Made by a program: the position numbers and the translations under genes
Shown: piece by piece, positions 17,782-26,258 of the stretch
Numbering within the stretch: the stretch's first letter is position 1
Layout of the letters: every line of letters starts with the position of its first letter
Notes under the pieces: model-generated
What the model was told of the DNA's origin: nothing
Databases searched by the model: none
The model's input: the letters and a program-made list of their open reading frames with translations, nothing else
Assembly: GCF_000807925.1 (NCBI RefSeq)
Contig: NZ_JRVC01000002.1
Location: 248,001 to 312,000, forward strand
Reading direction: 5' to 3'
DNA length: 64,000 bases
Origin: Novosphingobium subterraneum
GTDB taxonomy: Bacteria > Pseudomonadota > Alphaproteobacteria > Sphingomonadales > Sphingomonadaceae

Positions 17782-18680
17782 GCTGCGCGGCTCAACGGCG
17801 TTCGCGCAGATTCCGTGGCGGCAACCTCGTCCATCCGGCCCCAGCGGAACTCACGCACCAGACGCGACAGCTTTGCCGCCATGACATCAAGATTGGTGTA
17901 GTGCCGCAAGCGCGACTTGAGCGGAGCGACGGCGGGGCGCGGCTGGTCGGGGTCGATCTCCCAGGGATGGAAATAGAACACCGCCGGCCGGTCATCGCGT
18001 TCGTTGACTTGGCGGATCGCCCAGCGCGAGACGGCATAGGGCAGCAGCCGGAAGAAGCCGCCACCGCCTGCCGCCATCCGTCTCCCTGCCACCTCTGCCG
18101 TCGTGACCGGTATCTCGATCAGGTCCGCGCCCTCGATGGGGCGGAACGCAAACCGCGGTGCCTCGCGCCAGCCATAGTGGTCATGCACGACAGGCGCGAC
18201 CGAGGAGGAATAGACGTAGCCTTGCTCTGCCAGCACTTCATGCGCCCAGGGAGTGCGGGCATCGATGGAAAAGCTTGGCGCGCGATAACCGGTGACGCGC
18301 TGCCCGGTCACGTCTTCCAGCACCTTGCGCGCGCGTGCGATGTCGGCAGCAAAGGCTTCGCGGCCCAGCATGAATACGCGGGCGTGATCCCAGCCATGGC
18401 TGGCGATCTCGTGCCCTGCGCCAGCGATACGGCGCATCATCGCCGGGTAGCGCTCGGCAATCCAGCCAAGCGTGAAGAACGTTCCCTTCACGCCCGCTTC
18501 CTCGAACAGAGAAAGGATCTGCTCGCAATTGCGCTCGACCCGGCAATCGAGCCCGTCCCAGTCCTTGCGGTCAATCACGGTTTCGAACGCGCCGACCTGG
18601 AACCAGTCCTCGACGTCGACAGAGAGTCCGTTCAGCATCTGGCCATTCAGCACTTGGCCGTTCAGCACCCCGGACGACAT
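17778..18680 (-). CDS. XrtA-associated polysaccharide deacetylase
   Basis: A 300-residue NodB-type deacetylase of the PEP-CTERM locus subfamily (TIGR03006, from memory). The metal-binding residues are in LSVDVEDWFQV (Asp) and IASHGWDHARV (His, His); the catalytic Arg loop is GYRAPSFSI. It has no signal peptide. It probably removes N-acetyl groups from the polysaccharide or its lipid-linked intermediate. The extreme N-terminus is odd: a 15-bp tandem repeat encodes VLNGQ-VLNGQ-MLNGL, and each unit offers a GTG or ATG start, so the true start may be the third unit at 18638. Confidence 0.9.
   Translation of the reverse strand: MSSGVLNGQVLNGQMLNGLSVDVEDWFQVGAFETVIDRKDWDGLDCRVERNCEQILSLFEEAGVKGTFFTLGWIAERYPAMMRRIAGAGHEIASHGWDHARVFMLGREAFAADIARARKVLEDVTGQRVTGYRAPSFSIDARTPWAHEVLAEQGYVYSSSVAPVVHDHYGWREAPRFAFRPIEGADLIEIPVTTAEVAGRRMAAGGGGFFRLLPYAVSRWAIRQVNERDDRPAVFYFHPWEIDPDQPRPAVAPLKSRLRHYTNLDVMAAKLSRLVREFRWGRMDEVAATESARTPLSRAA
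18624..18668 (-). repeat. 15-bp tandem repeat at the deacetylase start
   Basis: Three near-identical 15-bp units (GTGCTGAACGGCCAA type) encode LNG-containing pentapeptides at residues 5-19 of the deacetylase. Unit changes are in frame, so slippage would change the N-terminal length or the start codon without killing the gene. Confidence 0.8.
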
Positions 18681-18702
18681 CTGTCCCCCCTTATGACGCC
18701 GC

Positions 18703-19953
18703 TCACGCAGCGGCGCGATGGAAGTCTTCGGCCTCGATCCACTCGATCAGCATGGTCAGGGTGTGGCGAATGGCCTGTTCCTGCTCGCTGGTCCGTGATT
18801 CCAGCGCGGCAATCGTACGCTGGGCCTCTGCCAGTGCAGCCAGCACACCGTCATCGCCGGGACGTGCTTCGAGAGCGGCGATGCGGCGATTGGCTTCTTC
18901 AAGCTGCGCGGCAAGATCGAAGTCCGGCAGCGGCGCGACTGGCGCGGCGCGCATGTCGGCCAGTTCGATGATCGCCTGCTGGAGTTCGGCAATCTGCTCG
19001 TCGCGTTCAGCCAGAGCGGCACGCCATGCGCTCTCGTCCAGGGCCGGCGCGGCAACAGGCGCCTGAGCGGCCGGGAGGTCAACCTGGGGCACATCGGCCA
19101 AGGGAGCGGGGGCGACCGAGACCTGCGGCTTGCCGAAAGCGCCGTCGCCCGCAAGGTCCGCCAGCACGGCCTGCAGCATCGCCGCATCGATATGATCGCG
19201 CTGCTCCACCGCGCCCATCAGCATCAGGCGGTTGACGATCTGGTTGATCCGGCGGGGCACGCCGCCGCTGGCCTTGGCGAGATCGGCATAGACGCGCGCA
19301 TCGAACTGCGGACGCCCCTGCCAGCCTACCAGCGCAAGGCGATGCTCGACATAGCTGCCGACTTCAGCCGGCTCCATCGCATCAAGGTGATGCGATGCGA
19401 TGACGCGCTGGCGCAATTGCTCCAGCTCGGGCGACGTCTGGATCAGCGTGCGGAACTCAGGCTGGCCGAGCAACAGGATCTGCAGCAGCGGGTGCGCGCC
19501 CAACTGGAAGTTGGAAAGCATGCGCAGCTCTTCGAGCGCTTCGACCGAAAGGTTCTGCGATTCATCGACCACCAGCAGGCAGCGGCGGCCTTCGCGCGCT
19601 TCATGATGCAGGAACGCCTCAATCTGGGCGAGTGCGGTGGCCTTGTCGTGGCCCGCCACTTCCAGTCCGAAGGCGCGAGCGGCGACGTGAATCAGTTCCT
19701 CGCCATCGAGCGCCGAGGTGACGATCTGGGCAGCGGTGAGTCGCTGGCGATCGACCGTCGCCATGAGGTGCGCCGCGAGCGTCGACTTGCCCGCGCCGAC
19801 TTCGCCGGTGATGACGATGAAGCCCTCACCCTGAGCAAGGCCATAACCGAGGTAAGACAAGGCCTTACGGTGCGTTCCGCTTTCGAAATAGAAGCGCGGA
19901 TCGGGCGTCAGCTGGAACGGACGGCCGGTAAGTCCATAAAATTCATCGTACAT
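18703..19953 (-). CDS. XrtA-associated ExeA-like AAA ATPase with coiled-coil tail
   Basis: A 416-residue ATPase of the putative secretion ATPase subfamily found at PEP-CTERM loci (TIGR03015, from memory). It starts MYDEFYGLTGRPFQLTPDP, typical of ExeA-like proteins. The Walker A is GEVGAGKSTLAAHL, Walker B is CLLVVDESQNLS, and sensor regions follow to about residue 265. After that it departs from the short family members: a Pro/Ala linker (about 275-310) and an acidic coiled coil (about 315-405) rich in heptads. The coiled coil may bind a partner in the export machine. It lies between the barrel gene and the deacetylase gene. Confidence 0.9.
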   Translation of the reverse strand: MYDEFYGLTGRPFQLTPDPRFYFESGTHRKALSYLGYGLAQGEGFIVITGEVGAGKSTLAAHLMATVDRQRLTAAQIVTSALDGEELIHVAARAFGLEVAGHDKATALAQIEAFLHHEAREGRRCLLVVDESQNLSVEALEELRMLSNFQLGAHPLLQILLLGQPEFRTLIQTSPELEQLRQRVIASHHLDAMEPAEVGSYVEHRLALVGWQGRPQFDARVYADLAKASGGVPRRINQIVNRLMLMGAVEQRDHIDAAMLQAVLADLAGDGAFGKPQVSVAPAPLADVPQVDLPAAQAPVAAPALDESAWRAALAERDEQIAELQQAIIELADMRAAPVAPLPDFDLAAQLEEANRRIAALEARPGDDGVLAALAEAQRTIAALESRTSEQEQAIRHTLTMLIEWIEAEDFHRAAA

Positions 19954-19971
19954 CGAAGCCGTCTCCGGGCA

Positions 19972-21693
19972 TCAGAAGGAATAGCGCAGGCCAACAAGGC
20001 CCGATGCGATTACTTCGTCTTCAATCACTTTACGGTTAACACTATCCAAACCGACCGCTGCGGTCGCCACGAGGCGGTCCGTCAGGTTGCGGAAGTAGGC
20101 CGCGTTGGCACCCACCGTGGTCACGTCACCGAGGCTCGAAGCACCTGACTCGAACCACGCGGCATAAGCCGAAACGGCGAAGCTCGACCGCCGGTCGATC
20201 GGGCCGTTGAGCCCGGCGTCGACATAGAAGCTTTCGTCCACCAAGCCATTCGCAGCGCCAAGAACCGAATCCTCCCGAGCGATGTACTTGCGGCGGATGT
20301 AGCCTGCGCCAACCCCGGCCTGCAGGCGGCCGAGGCGGTGGGCATAAGTGGCGTTGACGCCGCGGGCGCGGAACACCGAACTTGCGACCGAGGACAGCGC
20401 GTTGTTGACGCAGCCGCCGGATTCGGAGCCGATGGCGCAACCGCTGATCTGGCCGTTGAACGGATCGCGGTTGACCTGGAAATCGGTCGGCAGATCCCGC
20501 AGCGCGCGGTTCACCTGCCCGCCAAAGCCCGACACGTTGTCGTAGACGGCGACTGTCAGCGAGCTGCGCACGTTCGGGTTGTAGGAGAAGCTGCCGTAGT
20601 AGGTCGTGCTGTCATAGCGGCGGCCGACAAAGGCAGAGAGTGCAGTGCGTCGGCTCGGCCGCCACATCACGCCTGCGTCCCAGGTAAAGCCTTCGGTATC
20701 GTAAGCCAGCTTGCGGGCCTGCCACTTGTCGGTGACGTAGCGGCCGTTGCTGCCGATCACCGGCACGCCAGCGGCATCGCGCACGGCATCACGGGCAGAT
20801 ACCTCCACATCCTCGTATCCGACCGCGGCAACGAGGGCGAGTTCCATCGTGACGGGATAGGTGACCTGCACGCCTGCGCGCATGTCACGCACGCGCTGAT
20901 CGAGGTTGCTCACGTCTTCCTGGTAGTACGATCCGCTGGCCGTGATGCCCACCGGAAGGACCGTATCAGGCGCAATGCCTGCAGAGACTTGCGCCGACTG
21001 CGATACGGAATCGTCGAAGATGTCGGTCAGTGCCTGCCCCGGGGAAAGCTGGAGGGCATCCTTCTGCTGCACCTTGGTGTAACCGAGGATGTAGGAGCCA
21101 GACAGCGCAACGTCGCCCACGTGGGTGGAAACGGCAGGTCCGGCGTAGAGCGAATAGACCTGGCTTACCGCGTCGTCGGCGGCGAGCGGATTGAGCGTCG
21201 ACGCGCCGCTGCCCTCGACGCGTGTGCGGGCCGCAAGCGCACCAGCTTCGACCGAGAGAGTGCGCGGGATCAGGTCATGCTTGACGCGCGCGAGGCCGGA
21301 AAGCGTATCCCCGTCACGCACGCGATCCGTCTGCGATATCCGCCGCTCATAGCGGACCGAGACGGCGCCTTGTGTGCGACGACCGTTGAGCGTCATGTCG
21401 ACACCGGCCGCGATCGTGCTGTAGGTCAGCACTTCGTCGCCGGGCGAAAGCTCCCACAGCACGTTCTGCGTTGCTTCGATGTAGGGCGTGATCGTGGCGC
21501 GAGGGCCGCCACTGGCACCGCGCGAGGTCAGGCCCCCGCCCTTGCGCGGAGCATCGGCCTTGCCCGACGGCGCATCACCATCGACGCTCTCGTAATCGAG
21601 CGATTGCGCGTGAAGCGGACCTGCCACGAGCATTGCCCCGGCAAGCGCGAGCAGGCGCACTGGAAGGCGCGAAGGAAGCCGCATCCGGGTCAT
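19972..21693 (-). CDS. XrtA-associated outer-membrane beta-barrel protein
   Basis: A 573-residue exported protein of the uncharacterised PEP-CTERM-associated family TIGR03016 (from memory). Residues 1 to about 29 form a signal peptide ending GPLHA. The mature chain alternates short amphipathic strands, such as GAVSVRYERRIS, VALSGSYILGYTKV and VGAGYIRRKYIA. It ends in GLVGLRYSF, a C-terminal Phe typical of BAM-dependent barrels. It overlaps the tyrosine kinase gene by 4 nt and is embedded in the export operon. A role as the outer-membrane pore for the polysaccharide is my inference. Confidence 0.85.
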   Translation of the reverse strand: MTRMRLPSRLPVRLLALAGAMLVAGPLHAQSLDYESVDGDAPSGKADAPRKGGGLTSRGASGGPRATITPYIEATQNVLWELSPGDEVLTYSTIAAGVDMTLNGRRTQGAVSVRYERRISQTDRVRDGDTLSGLARVKHDLIPRTLSVEAGALAARTRVEGSGASTLNPLAADDAVSQVYSLYAGPAVSTHVGDVALSGSYILGYTKVQQKDALQLSPGQALTDIFDDSVSQSAQVSAGIAPDTVLPVGITASGSYYQEDVSNLDQRVRDMRAGVQVTYPVTMELALVAAVGYEDVEVSARDAVRDAAGVPVIGSNGRYVTDKWQARKLAYDTEGFTWDAGVMWRPSRRTALSAFVGRRYDSTTYYGSFSYNPNVRSSLTVAVYDNVSGFGGQVNRALRDLPTDFQVNRDPFNGQISGCAIGSESGGCVNNALSSVASSVFRARGVNATYAHRLGRLQAGVGAGYIRRKYIAREDSVLGAANGLVDESFYVDAGLNGPIDRRSSFAVSAYAAWFESGASSLGDVTTVGANAAYFRNLTDRLVATAAVGLDSVNRKVIEDEVIASGLVGLRYSF

Positions 21694-22634
21694 TCCTTGT
21701 ATCCATAGTAAGTGCCGAAGCGGCGACCGGTGGTCGAGAATCGCGTGCCGTTGAGCAGGAGCTTGATGTCCTCGCAGGCCGAGAGCAGGCTCACGGCATC
21801 GCGCAGCGCGGCTTCGCCGGTGATATCGGCGCGCACCACCATCACGGTCTGCCCGACGTGATTGGCCAGGACGCTGGCAGGCGAAGCTGCCAGTACCGGC
21901 GGCGAATCGAATATGACCACGCGGTTAGGAGCATGGGCCGTCAGCCGGGCCAGCACATCCTCGGTACGGGCGGAGGCGAGGTATTCGGTGTCGGACCCAG
22001 TCGCATTGCCGGCTGGCAGGACGTAGAGCCCGGCGATGTCGGTGCCGATCACGCAGTCTTCCACGGCAATGTCCGGATCGGCCAGCGCGTCCATCAAGCC
22101 CTTCCCGCCCGGCAGGCCGAGCGTGGAGAGAACCGAAGGCTTGGCGAAATCGGCATCGACCAGCAGGACTTCGGTGTCCTTCTCCGCCGCCATCGACAGC
22201 GCGAGGTTGACCGCACAGAAGGTCTTGCCCTCACCCGGGTGGGCCGAAGCGACAAGAATGCGCTCGCCATGCTCGACCCGCTCGTCTGCCGCCGTGCGCA
22301 GCAGTTGGCGCTTCACGATGCGAAATTCCTCGAGCAGGCCGGTCACCCCGCCCTCGGGCTCGATCAGGCACTGTTCGCGCAAATGCGCGCGGTCGATCGC
22401 GTGGCGCTCGCCAGTGAACGGACGCACCGGCGGCTCGGACCGGACGATCGGTTCAGGCGTGACGGGCTCGGCCACAGACCTGGGCGCTGGCACTGGCGCG
22501 ACCTTCGGCACCGGCGCGGGCGGAAGGTCGGGCACGACCGGGCGCGTCAACGTGCGGAAATCGAAGGTGCCCGAAGCGCGCTCGATCAGCGAAGGACCGC
22601 TTGCCGGGAGAGGAATCTTGCTCTGATCGGTCAT
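21690..22634 (-). CDS. XrtA-associated tyrosine autokinase (BY-kinase)
   Basis: A 314-residue cytoplasmic bacterial tyrosine kinase of the exopolysaccharide/PEP-CTERM type (TIGR03018, from memory). Walker A is ASAHPGEGKTFCAVN, Walker A' is VLLVDADFAKP and Walker B is RVVIFDSPPVL. The C-terminus TYYGYKE is a tyrosine cluster, the usual autophosphorylation site. I set the start at 22634 (MTDQSKIPLP); it lies 11 nt after the chain-length determinant gene. It should cycle with that membrane partner to control polymer length. Confidence 0.92.
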   Translation of the reverse strand: MTDQSKIPLPASGPSLIERASGTFDFRTLTRPVVPDLPPAPVPKVAPVPAPRSVAEPVTPEPIVRSEPPVRPFTGERHAIDRAHLREQCLIEPEGGVTGLLEEFRIVKRQLLRTAADERVEHGERILVASAHPGEGKTFCAVNLALSMAAEKDTEVLLVDADFAKPSVLSTLGLPGGKGLMDALADPDIAVEDCVIGTDIAGLYVLPAGNATGSDTEYLASARTEDVLARLTAHAPNRVVIFDSPPVLAASPASVLANHVGQTVMVVRADITGEAALRDAVSLLSACEDIKLLLNGTRFSTTGRRFGTYYGYKE

Positions 22635-22645
22635 CGCATGTCTCC

Positions 22646-24163
22646 TCAGGCCACCATGCCGCGCTTGAGCATCTCGACGCCGAGCAGGACGAAGAGGACG
22701 ACGAACAGGCCCGCCACGCCGCCCGCCCAATATTTCAGGCGCTTGGCGCGCTGGGCACGGGTTTCGCGCGTGATCGCTTCGGAAATAGCGCCGAGCACGG
22801 GCAGGCCGGTGGCACGCTCCAGCTGGCCGGTGGTGGAATAGGCGGACTTGAGCTGGCCCAGCGCGAAGGCGCCGCCACAGCCCGCGCCGATGCCGACGAT
22901 CAGCACAAGGAACAACAACAGCGGCCGGTCTGGCGCAGCAGGACCGCGTGGCATCGTCGGCGGATCGATCACCTCGAACTTCACCGCATCGCGCTCGGTC
23001 TCGACCTGGCCGCGCAGGCGCAGCTGCTCACGGTCGCGCAGGAGCTTGTCGTATTGCTCCTTGAGCACGTCGTAATCGCGATTGATGCGCGCAGCCTCGG
23101 CTGCCACGGTCGGCTCGCTGTACTGCTGCGCGGTCAGTTGCGAAATTTCTGCCTGAAGCGACGCGCGGCGCGATTGCAAGGAAACGAGGCTGGCCTCGCG
23201 GTCGGCCTTGATCGACACGAGCGAGCTATAGGCAGGGTTGGGCGCACCGCCGCCACCGCCCTCGCCTGCCGCAGCCTTCTGCAGGTTGGCAATTTGCGCC
23301 TTGGCCGAGATCACGTCGGGATGGCTGTCGGTCAGCCCCCGCGCGCGCATCGATCCCAGATCCGACATGGCCTGGGCCAGAGCGCCCTTGGCCCCGCCCG
23401 AAACGCCGGGAATGGCAATGGTCTGCGGGGTGCCCGAAAGCTGGCCGTTGATCGAGGCCAGCGCGCTCTGTGCCGCGAGCAGGTTGGATTCGACATCGCG
23501 CATCTGGTTGCGCGCGGCCTCGAGCCGGGTGGTCAACGAACCTGCGCCGGGGATGAAGCCAGCATTCTTCGATTCGAACTCGGTGCGCTTCAGTTCTGCT
23601 TCTTCGAGGGCCTTCTTCCGGTCGGCCAGCTGCTGGTCCATAAAGGCCAGCGTGTCTGTCATCTCGCCTCGGCCGCCTGCAAGGTTCTCCTCGCGGAAGA
23701 TGTCGATCATCTTCTGGACCACGTCCTGCGCAAGCTTGGCGTTCTCGCCATCGTTGCGGCCACCGCCTCCAGCCGTGCCGGTAATCTCGAACAGGTTGTC
23801 CTGCTGGCTGACCACCGTCACCTGCTTGCCGAGGCTCTCGACCGCGGCCTGCATCTGCTTGTCGGTCGTAACCTTGTCGCCCAGCCGGGTTGCGCGGACG
23901 ACCTTTTCAAGGTTCACCGCGCTCGTCAGGGTCTGGCGGACACGCTCGATATCGCGCTTGCGGTCTCCGCCGATGCCGATCTGGTCGGCCAGGACGTCAT
24001 CGATCTGGACGAAGATGCGCGCCTTTGATTCATAGCTGTTGGGCACCATCGCCACCACCAGCCAACCGAGCAGGCAGACGGCCCATGTGATGCCCAGCGC
24101 AATCCAGCGCCGGTGCCAGATGCCATGGAGCGCAATGCGCACTTCCTCGTAAATGCTGGTCAT
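22646..24163 (-). CDS. XrtA-associated polysaccharide chain-length determinant
   Basis: A 505-residue polysaccharide co-polymerase of the Wzz/GNVR type (TIGR03007, from memory). TM1 is at about residues 18-40 (WIALGITWAVCLLGWLVVAM) and TM2 near 420-440; a further hydrophobic segment lies near the C-terminus (about 480-500). Between them is a long periplasmic coiled-coil region, with the Wzz-like start PNSYESKARIFVQIDDVLAD. It carries no kinase domain; the kinase is the next gene. The gene lies 10 nt after the export lipoprotein. Confidence 0.93.
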   Translation of the reverse strand: MTSIYEEVRIALHGIWHRRWIALGITWAVCLLGWLVVAMVPNSYESKARIFVQIDDVLADQIGIGGDRKRDIERVRQTLTSAVNLEKVVRATRLGDKVTTDKQMQAAVESLGKQVTVVSQQDNLFEITGTAGGGGRNDGENAKLAQDVVQKMIDIFREENLAGGRGEMTDTLAFMDQQLADRKKALEEAELKRTEFESKNAGFIPGAGSLTTRLEAARNQMRDVESNLLAAQSALASINGQLSGTPQTIAIPGVSGGAKGALAQAMSDLGSMRARGLTDSHPDVISAKAQIANLQKAAAGEGGGGGAPNPAYSSLVSIKADREASLVSLQSRRASLQAEISQLTAQQYSEPTVAAEAARINRDYDVLKEQYDKLLRDREQLRLRGQVETERDAVKFEVIDPPTMPRGPAAPDRPLLLFLVLIVGIGAGCGGAFALGQLKSAYSTTGQLERATGLPVLGAISEAITRETRAQRAKRLKYWAGGVAGLFVVLFVLLGVEMLKRGMVA

Positions 24164-24173
24164 CGGCGCGCGC

Positions 24174-24821
24174 TCAGAACGTGCTCTCGGGGATGATGAT
24201 CACGTCGCCGGGCATCAGCAGCACGTTGGCCTTGGTATCGCCCTTGCGCAGCAGATCGCCGATGCGCACCGCGTATTCCTTCTGCGCGCCCGACTGCTTG
24301 TCGAACCGCACCAGCCGCGCCTTGTTGCCGGCAGCATATTCGGAAAGCCCGCCCACCGCGATCATCGCGTCCAGCAGCGTCATGTTGGCGCGGAACGGGA
24401 TCGAGGCCGGTTTCTCGGTGGCGCCGACAATGCGCACCTGCTGACTGAAGGTCCCGGCAAACTTGTTTACGATGACCGAGACGATGGGCTCCTGGATGTA
24501 CTGCGAGAGCTGAAGCTTGATGTCCTCGGCCAGCATGGAGGGCGTCTTTCCGACCGCAGGCATATCGGTGATCAACGGCGTGGTGATGCGCCCGTCCGGC
24601 CGGACCTGCACGCTCGCGCCGAGTTCAGGATTGCGCCAGACGAAGATGGTCAGTTCATCGAGCGGGCCGATCACATATTCCTCGCCGGGGCCCTCCTGCA
24701 GCGCCACGAACGAGGCAGGTGGCAACTGCGGACCTGCCCCAACTCCGCCACAGCCAGACAGGGCAAGGCTCAGCATGGCCGTGCCGGCAAGCATAGGGGT
24801 CAGGCGGGAATTGAACGGCAT
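24174..24821 (-). CDS. XrtA-associated polysaccharide export (OPX) lipoprotein
   Basis: A 215-residue Wza-like export protein (TIGR03027, from memory). The start at 24821 follows AAGGACAG. The signal peptide ends in the lipobox LALSGC, with Cys24 the lipidated residue. The polysaccharide-export domain spans about 50-125 (GPLDELTIFVWRNPELG) and a SLBB domain follows (IPFRANMTLLDAMIAVGG). At 215 residues it is much shorter than Wza (about 380) and lacks the C-terminal helix that spans the outer membrane. So it probably needs a separate barrel, such as the one three genes downstream. It is the first gene of the minus-strand export operon. Confidence 0.92.
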   Translation of the reverse strand: MPFNSRLTPMLAGTAMLSLALSGCGGVGAGPQLPPASFVALQEGPGEEYVIGPLDELTIFVWRNPELGASVQVRPDGRITTPLITDMPAVGKTPSMLAEDIKLQLSQYIQEPIVSVIVNKFAGTFSQQVRIVGATEKPASIPFRANMTLLDAMIAVGGLSEYAAGNKARLVRFDKQSGAQKEYAVRIGDLLRKGDTKANVLLMPGDVIIIPESTF

Positions 24822-25031
24822 GAACTGTCCTTCTTGCTGCGGTGGCTCCTGCGCAAAAGCCTCGTCAGCCGCATGCGCAGGTCCGCAAATCACCGCTGGC
24901 TATCGCCAAAAAGGGTGAAGATTGCGTTAGCCTTGATTGCTTGAAGGCGTGACGCCAAGCGCCCATTCGCCGCCGTCCCGTAACGGGACTGGCGCGGAGT
25001 CATCCGTTAACAGCCGGAACCTATGCTCTTG
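24822..25031. promoter_or_regulatory. Upstream region of the XrtA export operon
   Basis: 210 bases between the export operon and the decarboxylase gene, both on the minus strand. The operon promoter should be here. I see an inverted repeat TCCCGTAACGGGA at 24976-24988 but no convincing sigma-54 or sigma-70 box. Confidence 0.4.
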
Positions 25032-26258
25032 TCAGACAAGCATTTCCGCGGCCGGCCCCTGGCCAAGGAACATCGCCGGGCTGGCGCTCGCTCCATAGGC
25101 ACCGGCGCAGAAAATGGCGACGATATCGCCGACATCAGCCCACGGGAAACCACCCTTGTCGGCCAGCCGATCGAGCGGAGTGCACAGGCATCCGACAATG
25201 CTCGCCTCCTCCTCTACCGGCGCGTCGAAGCGCGTGGCGATGGCACTGGGATAATTGCGCCTGACCACTGTGCCGAAGTTGCCCGAGGCGGCTAGCTGGT
25301 GATGCAGGCCGCCATCGGTGACGAGGTAGATCTCGCCATGGCTCTCCTTGCGATCCACCACGGTCGCAAGATAAACGCCTGCTTCGCCAACGAGATAGCG
25401 GCCAAGCTCGATGCAGAACGCCGTGTCGCGCAAAACTTCGGGCAGATCGGCAAAGCGCTCGGCCAAGGCCTCGCCGACCGCGCCGATGTCGACTGGTTCA
25501 TCCCCCGGGAAATAGGGAATGCCGAACCCGCCGCCGAGATTGCACTTCGGCAGAGGAACCCCGGTTTCCTCGGCAAGGCGCGCCGCCAGTGCCAGGGTCT
25601 GGCCCTGAGTCTCGATGATCGCGTCGGCTGAAAGCGCCTGGCTTCCGGCAAAGATATGGAAACCCTGCCAGTCCGCTCCTGCAGCAAGCAACTTGCGCGC
25701 GAGCGCCGGTACGCGTTCCGCATCGATGCCGAAGGGCTTGGCCCCGCCGCCCATCTTCATGCCCGACCCTTTGAGGTCGAAATCCGGATTGACCCGAATG
25801 GCAAGCCGGGGACGAACGCCCACTCGTTCGGCAATGGCCAGAGCGCGGCTGGCTTCCCCCTCGGATTCGAGGTTCAGGGTTGCTCCCGCCGCAATCGCTG
25901 CTTCAAGCTCCGCGTCGCGCTTGCCGGGGCCCGCGAAGCTGACTCGGGCCGGGTCAACGCCCGCCGCGCGGACGATGGATAGTTCGCCGCCTGAGGCGAT
26001 ATCGAAACCATCCACCAGCCCGAGCATATGCTTGAGCAATGGCCCGTAAGGGTTTGCCTTGACTGCATAATGGATGGAAAGCCGTTCCGGCATCGCGGCG
26101 CGCAATGCCGCCACCCGCGCCGTCAGAAGATCGCGCGAATATACGAACAGGGGCGTTACGCCCGCTTCCGCAACAAGTTCGGTCGCCTTGCGCCCGGCGA
26201 TTGCCAGGACACCGTCGATGGCGGTGTAACCCGATGGAATAGGGCCGAGCGGCTTCAT
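25032..26258 (-). CDS. XrtA-associated PLP-dependent decarboxylase
   Basis: A 408-residue fold-type III (alanine racemase-like) decarboxylase, related to diaminopimelate decarboxylase and matching TIGR03099 (from memory). Lys67 in HYAVKANPYG should bind PLP. GGGFGIPYFPGDEP is the phosphate-binding Gly loop, and GCLCTPLDRL carries the active-site Cys region. Its start overlaps the end of the ligase gene by 4 nt. The substrate is unknown; a basic or diamino acid is plausible by family. I infer that it supplies an amine or decarboxylated amino acid to the accessory module. Confidence 0.92.
   Translation of the reverse strand: MKPLGPIPSGYTAIDGVLAIAGRKATELVAEAGVTPLFVYSRDLLTARVAALRAAMPERLSIHYAVKANPYGPLLKHMLGLVDGFDIASGGELSIVRAAGVDPARVSFAGPGKRDAELEAAIAAGATLNLESEGEASRALAIAERVGVRPRLAIRVNPDFDLKGSGMKMGGGAKPFGIDAERVPALARKLLAAGADWQGFHIFAGSQALSADAIIETQGQTLALAARLAEETGVPLPKCNLGGGFGIPYFPGDEPVDIGAVGEALAERFADLPEVLRDTAFCIELGRYLVGEAGVYLATVVDRKESHGEIYLVTDGGLHHQLAASGNFGTVVRRNYPSAIATRFDAPVEEEASIVGCLCTPLDRLADKGGFPWADVGDIVAIFCAGAYGASASPAMFLGQGPAAEMLV

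Noticed and set aside
17556..18971. 471-codon plus-strand open frame
   Set aside because: Antisense to the deacetylase gene and neighbours.
20338..21708. 456-codon plus-strand open frame
   Set aside because: Antisense to the outer-membrane barrel gene; no recognisable domain.
22601..24028. 475-codon plus-strand open frame
   Set aside because: Antisense to the chain-length determinant gene.
24822..25031. Sigma-54 site for the export operon, expected from PrsR control elsewhere
   Set aside because: No GG-N10-GC pair in a suitable position was found.
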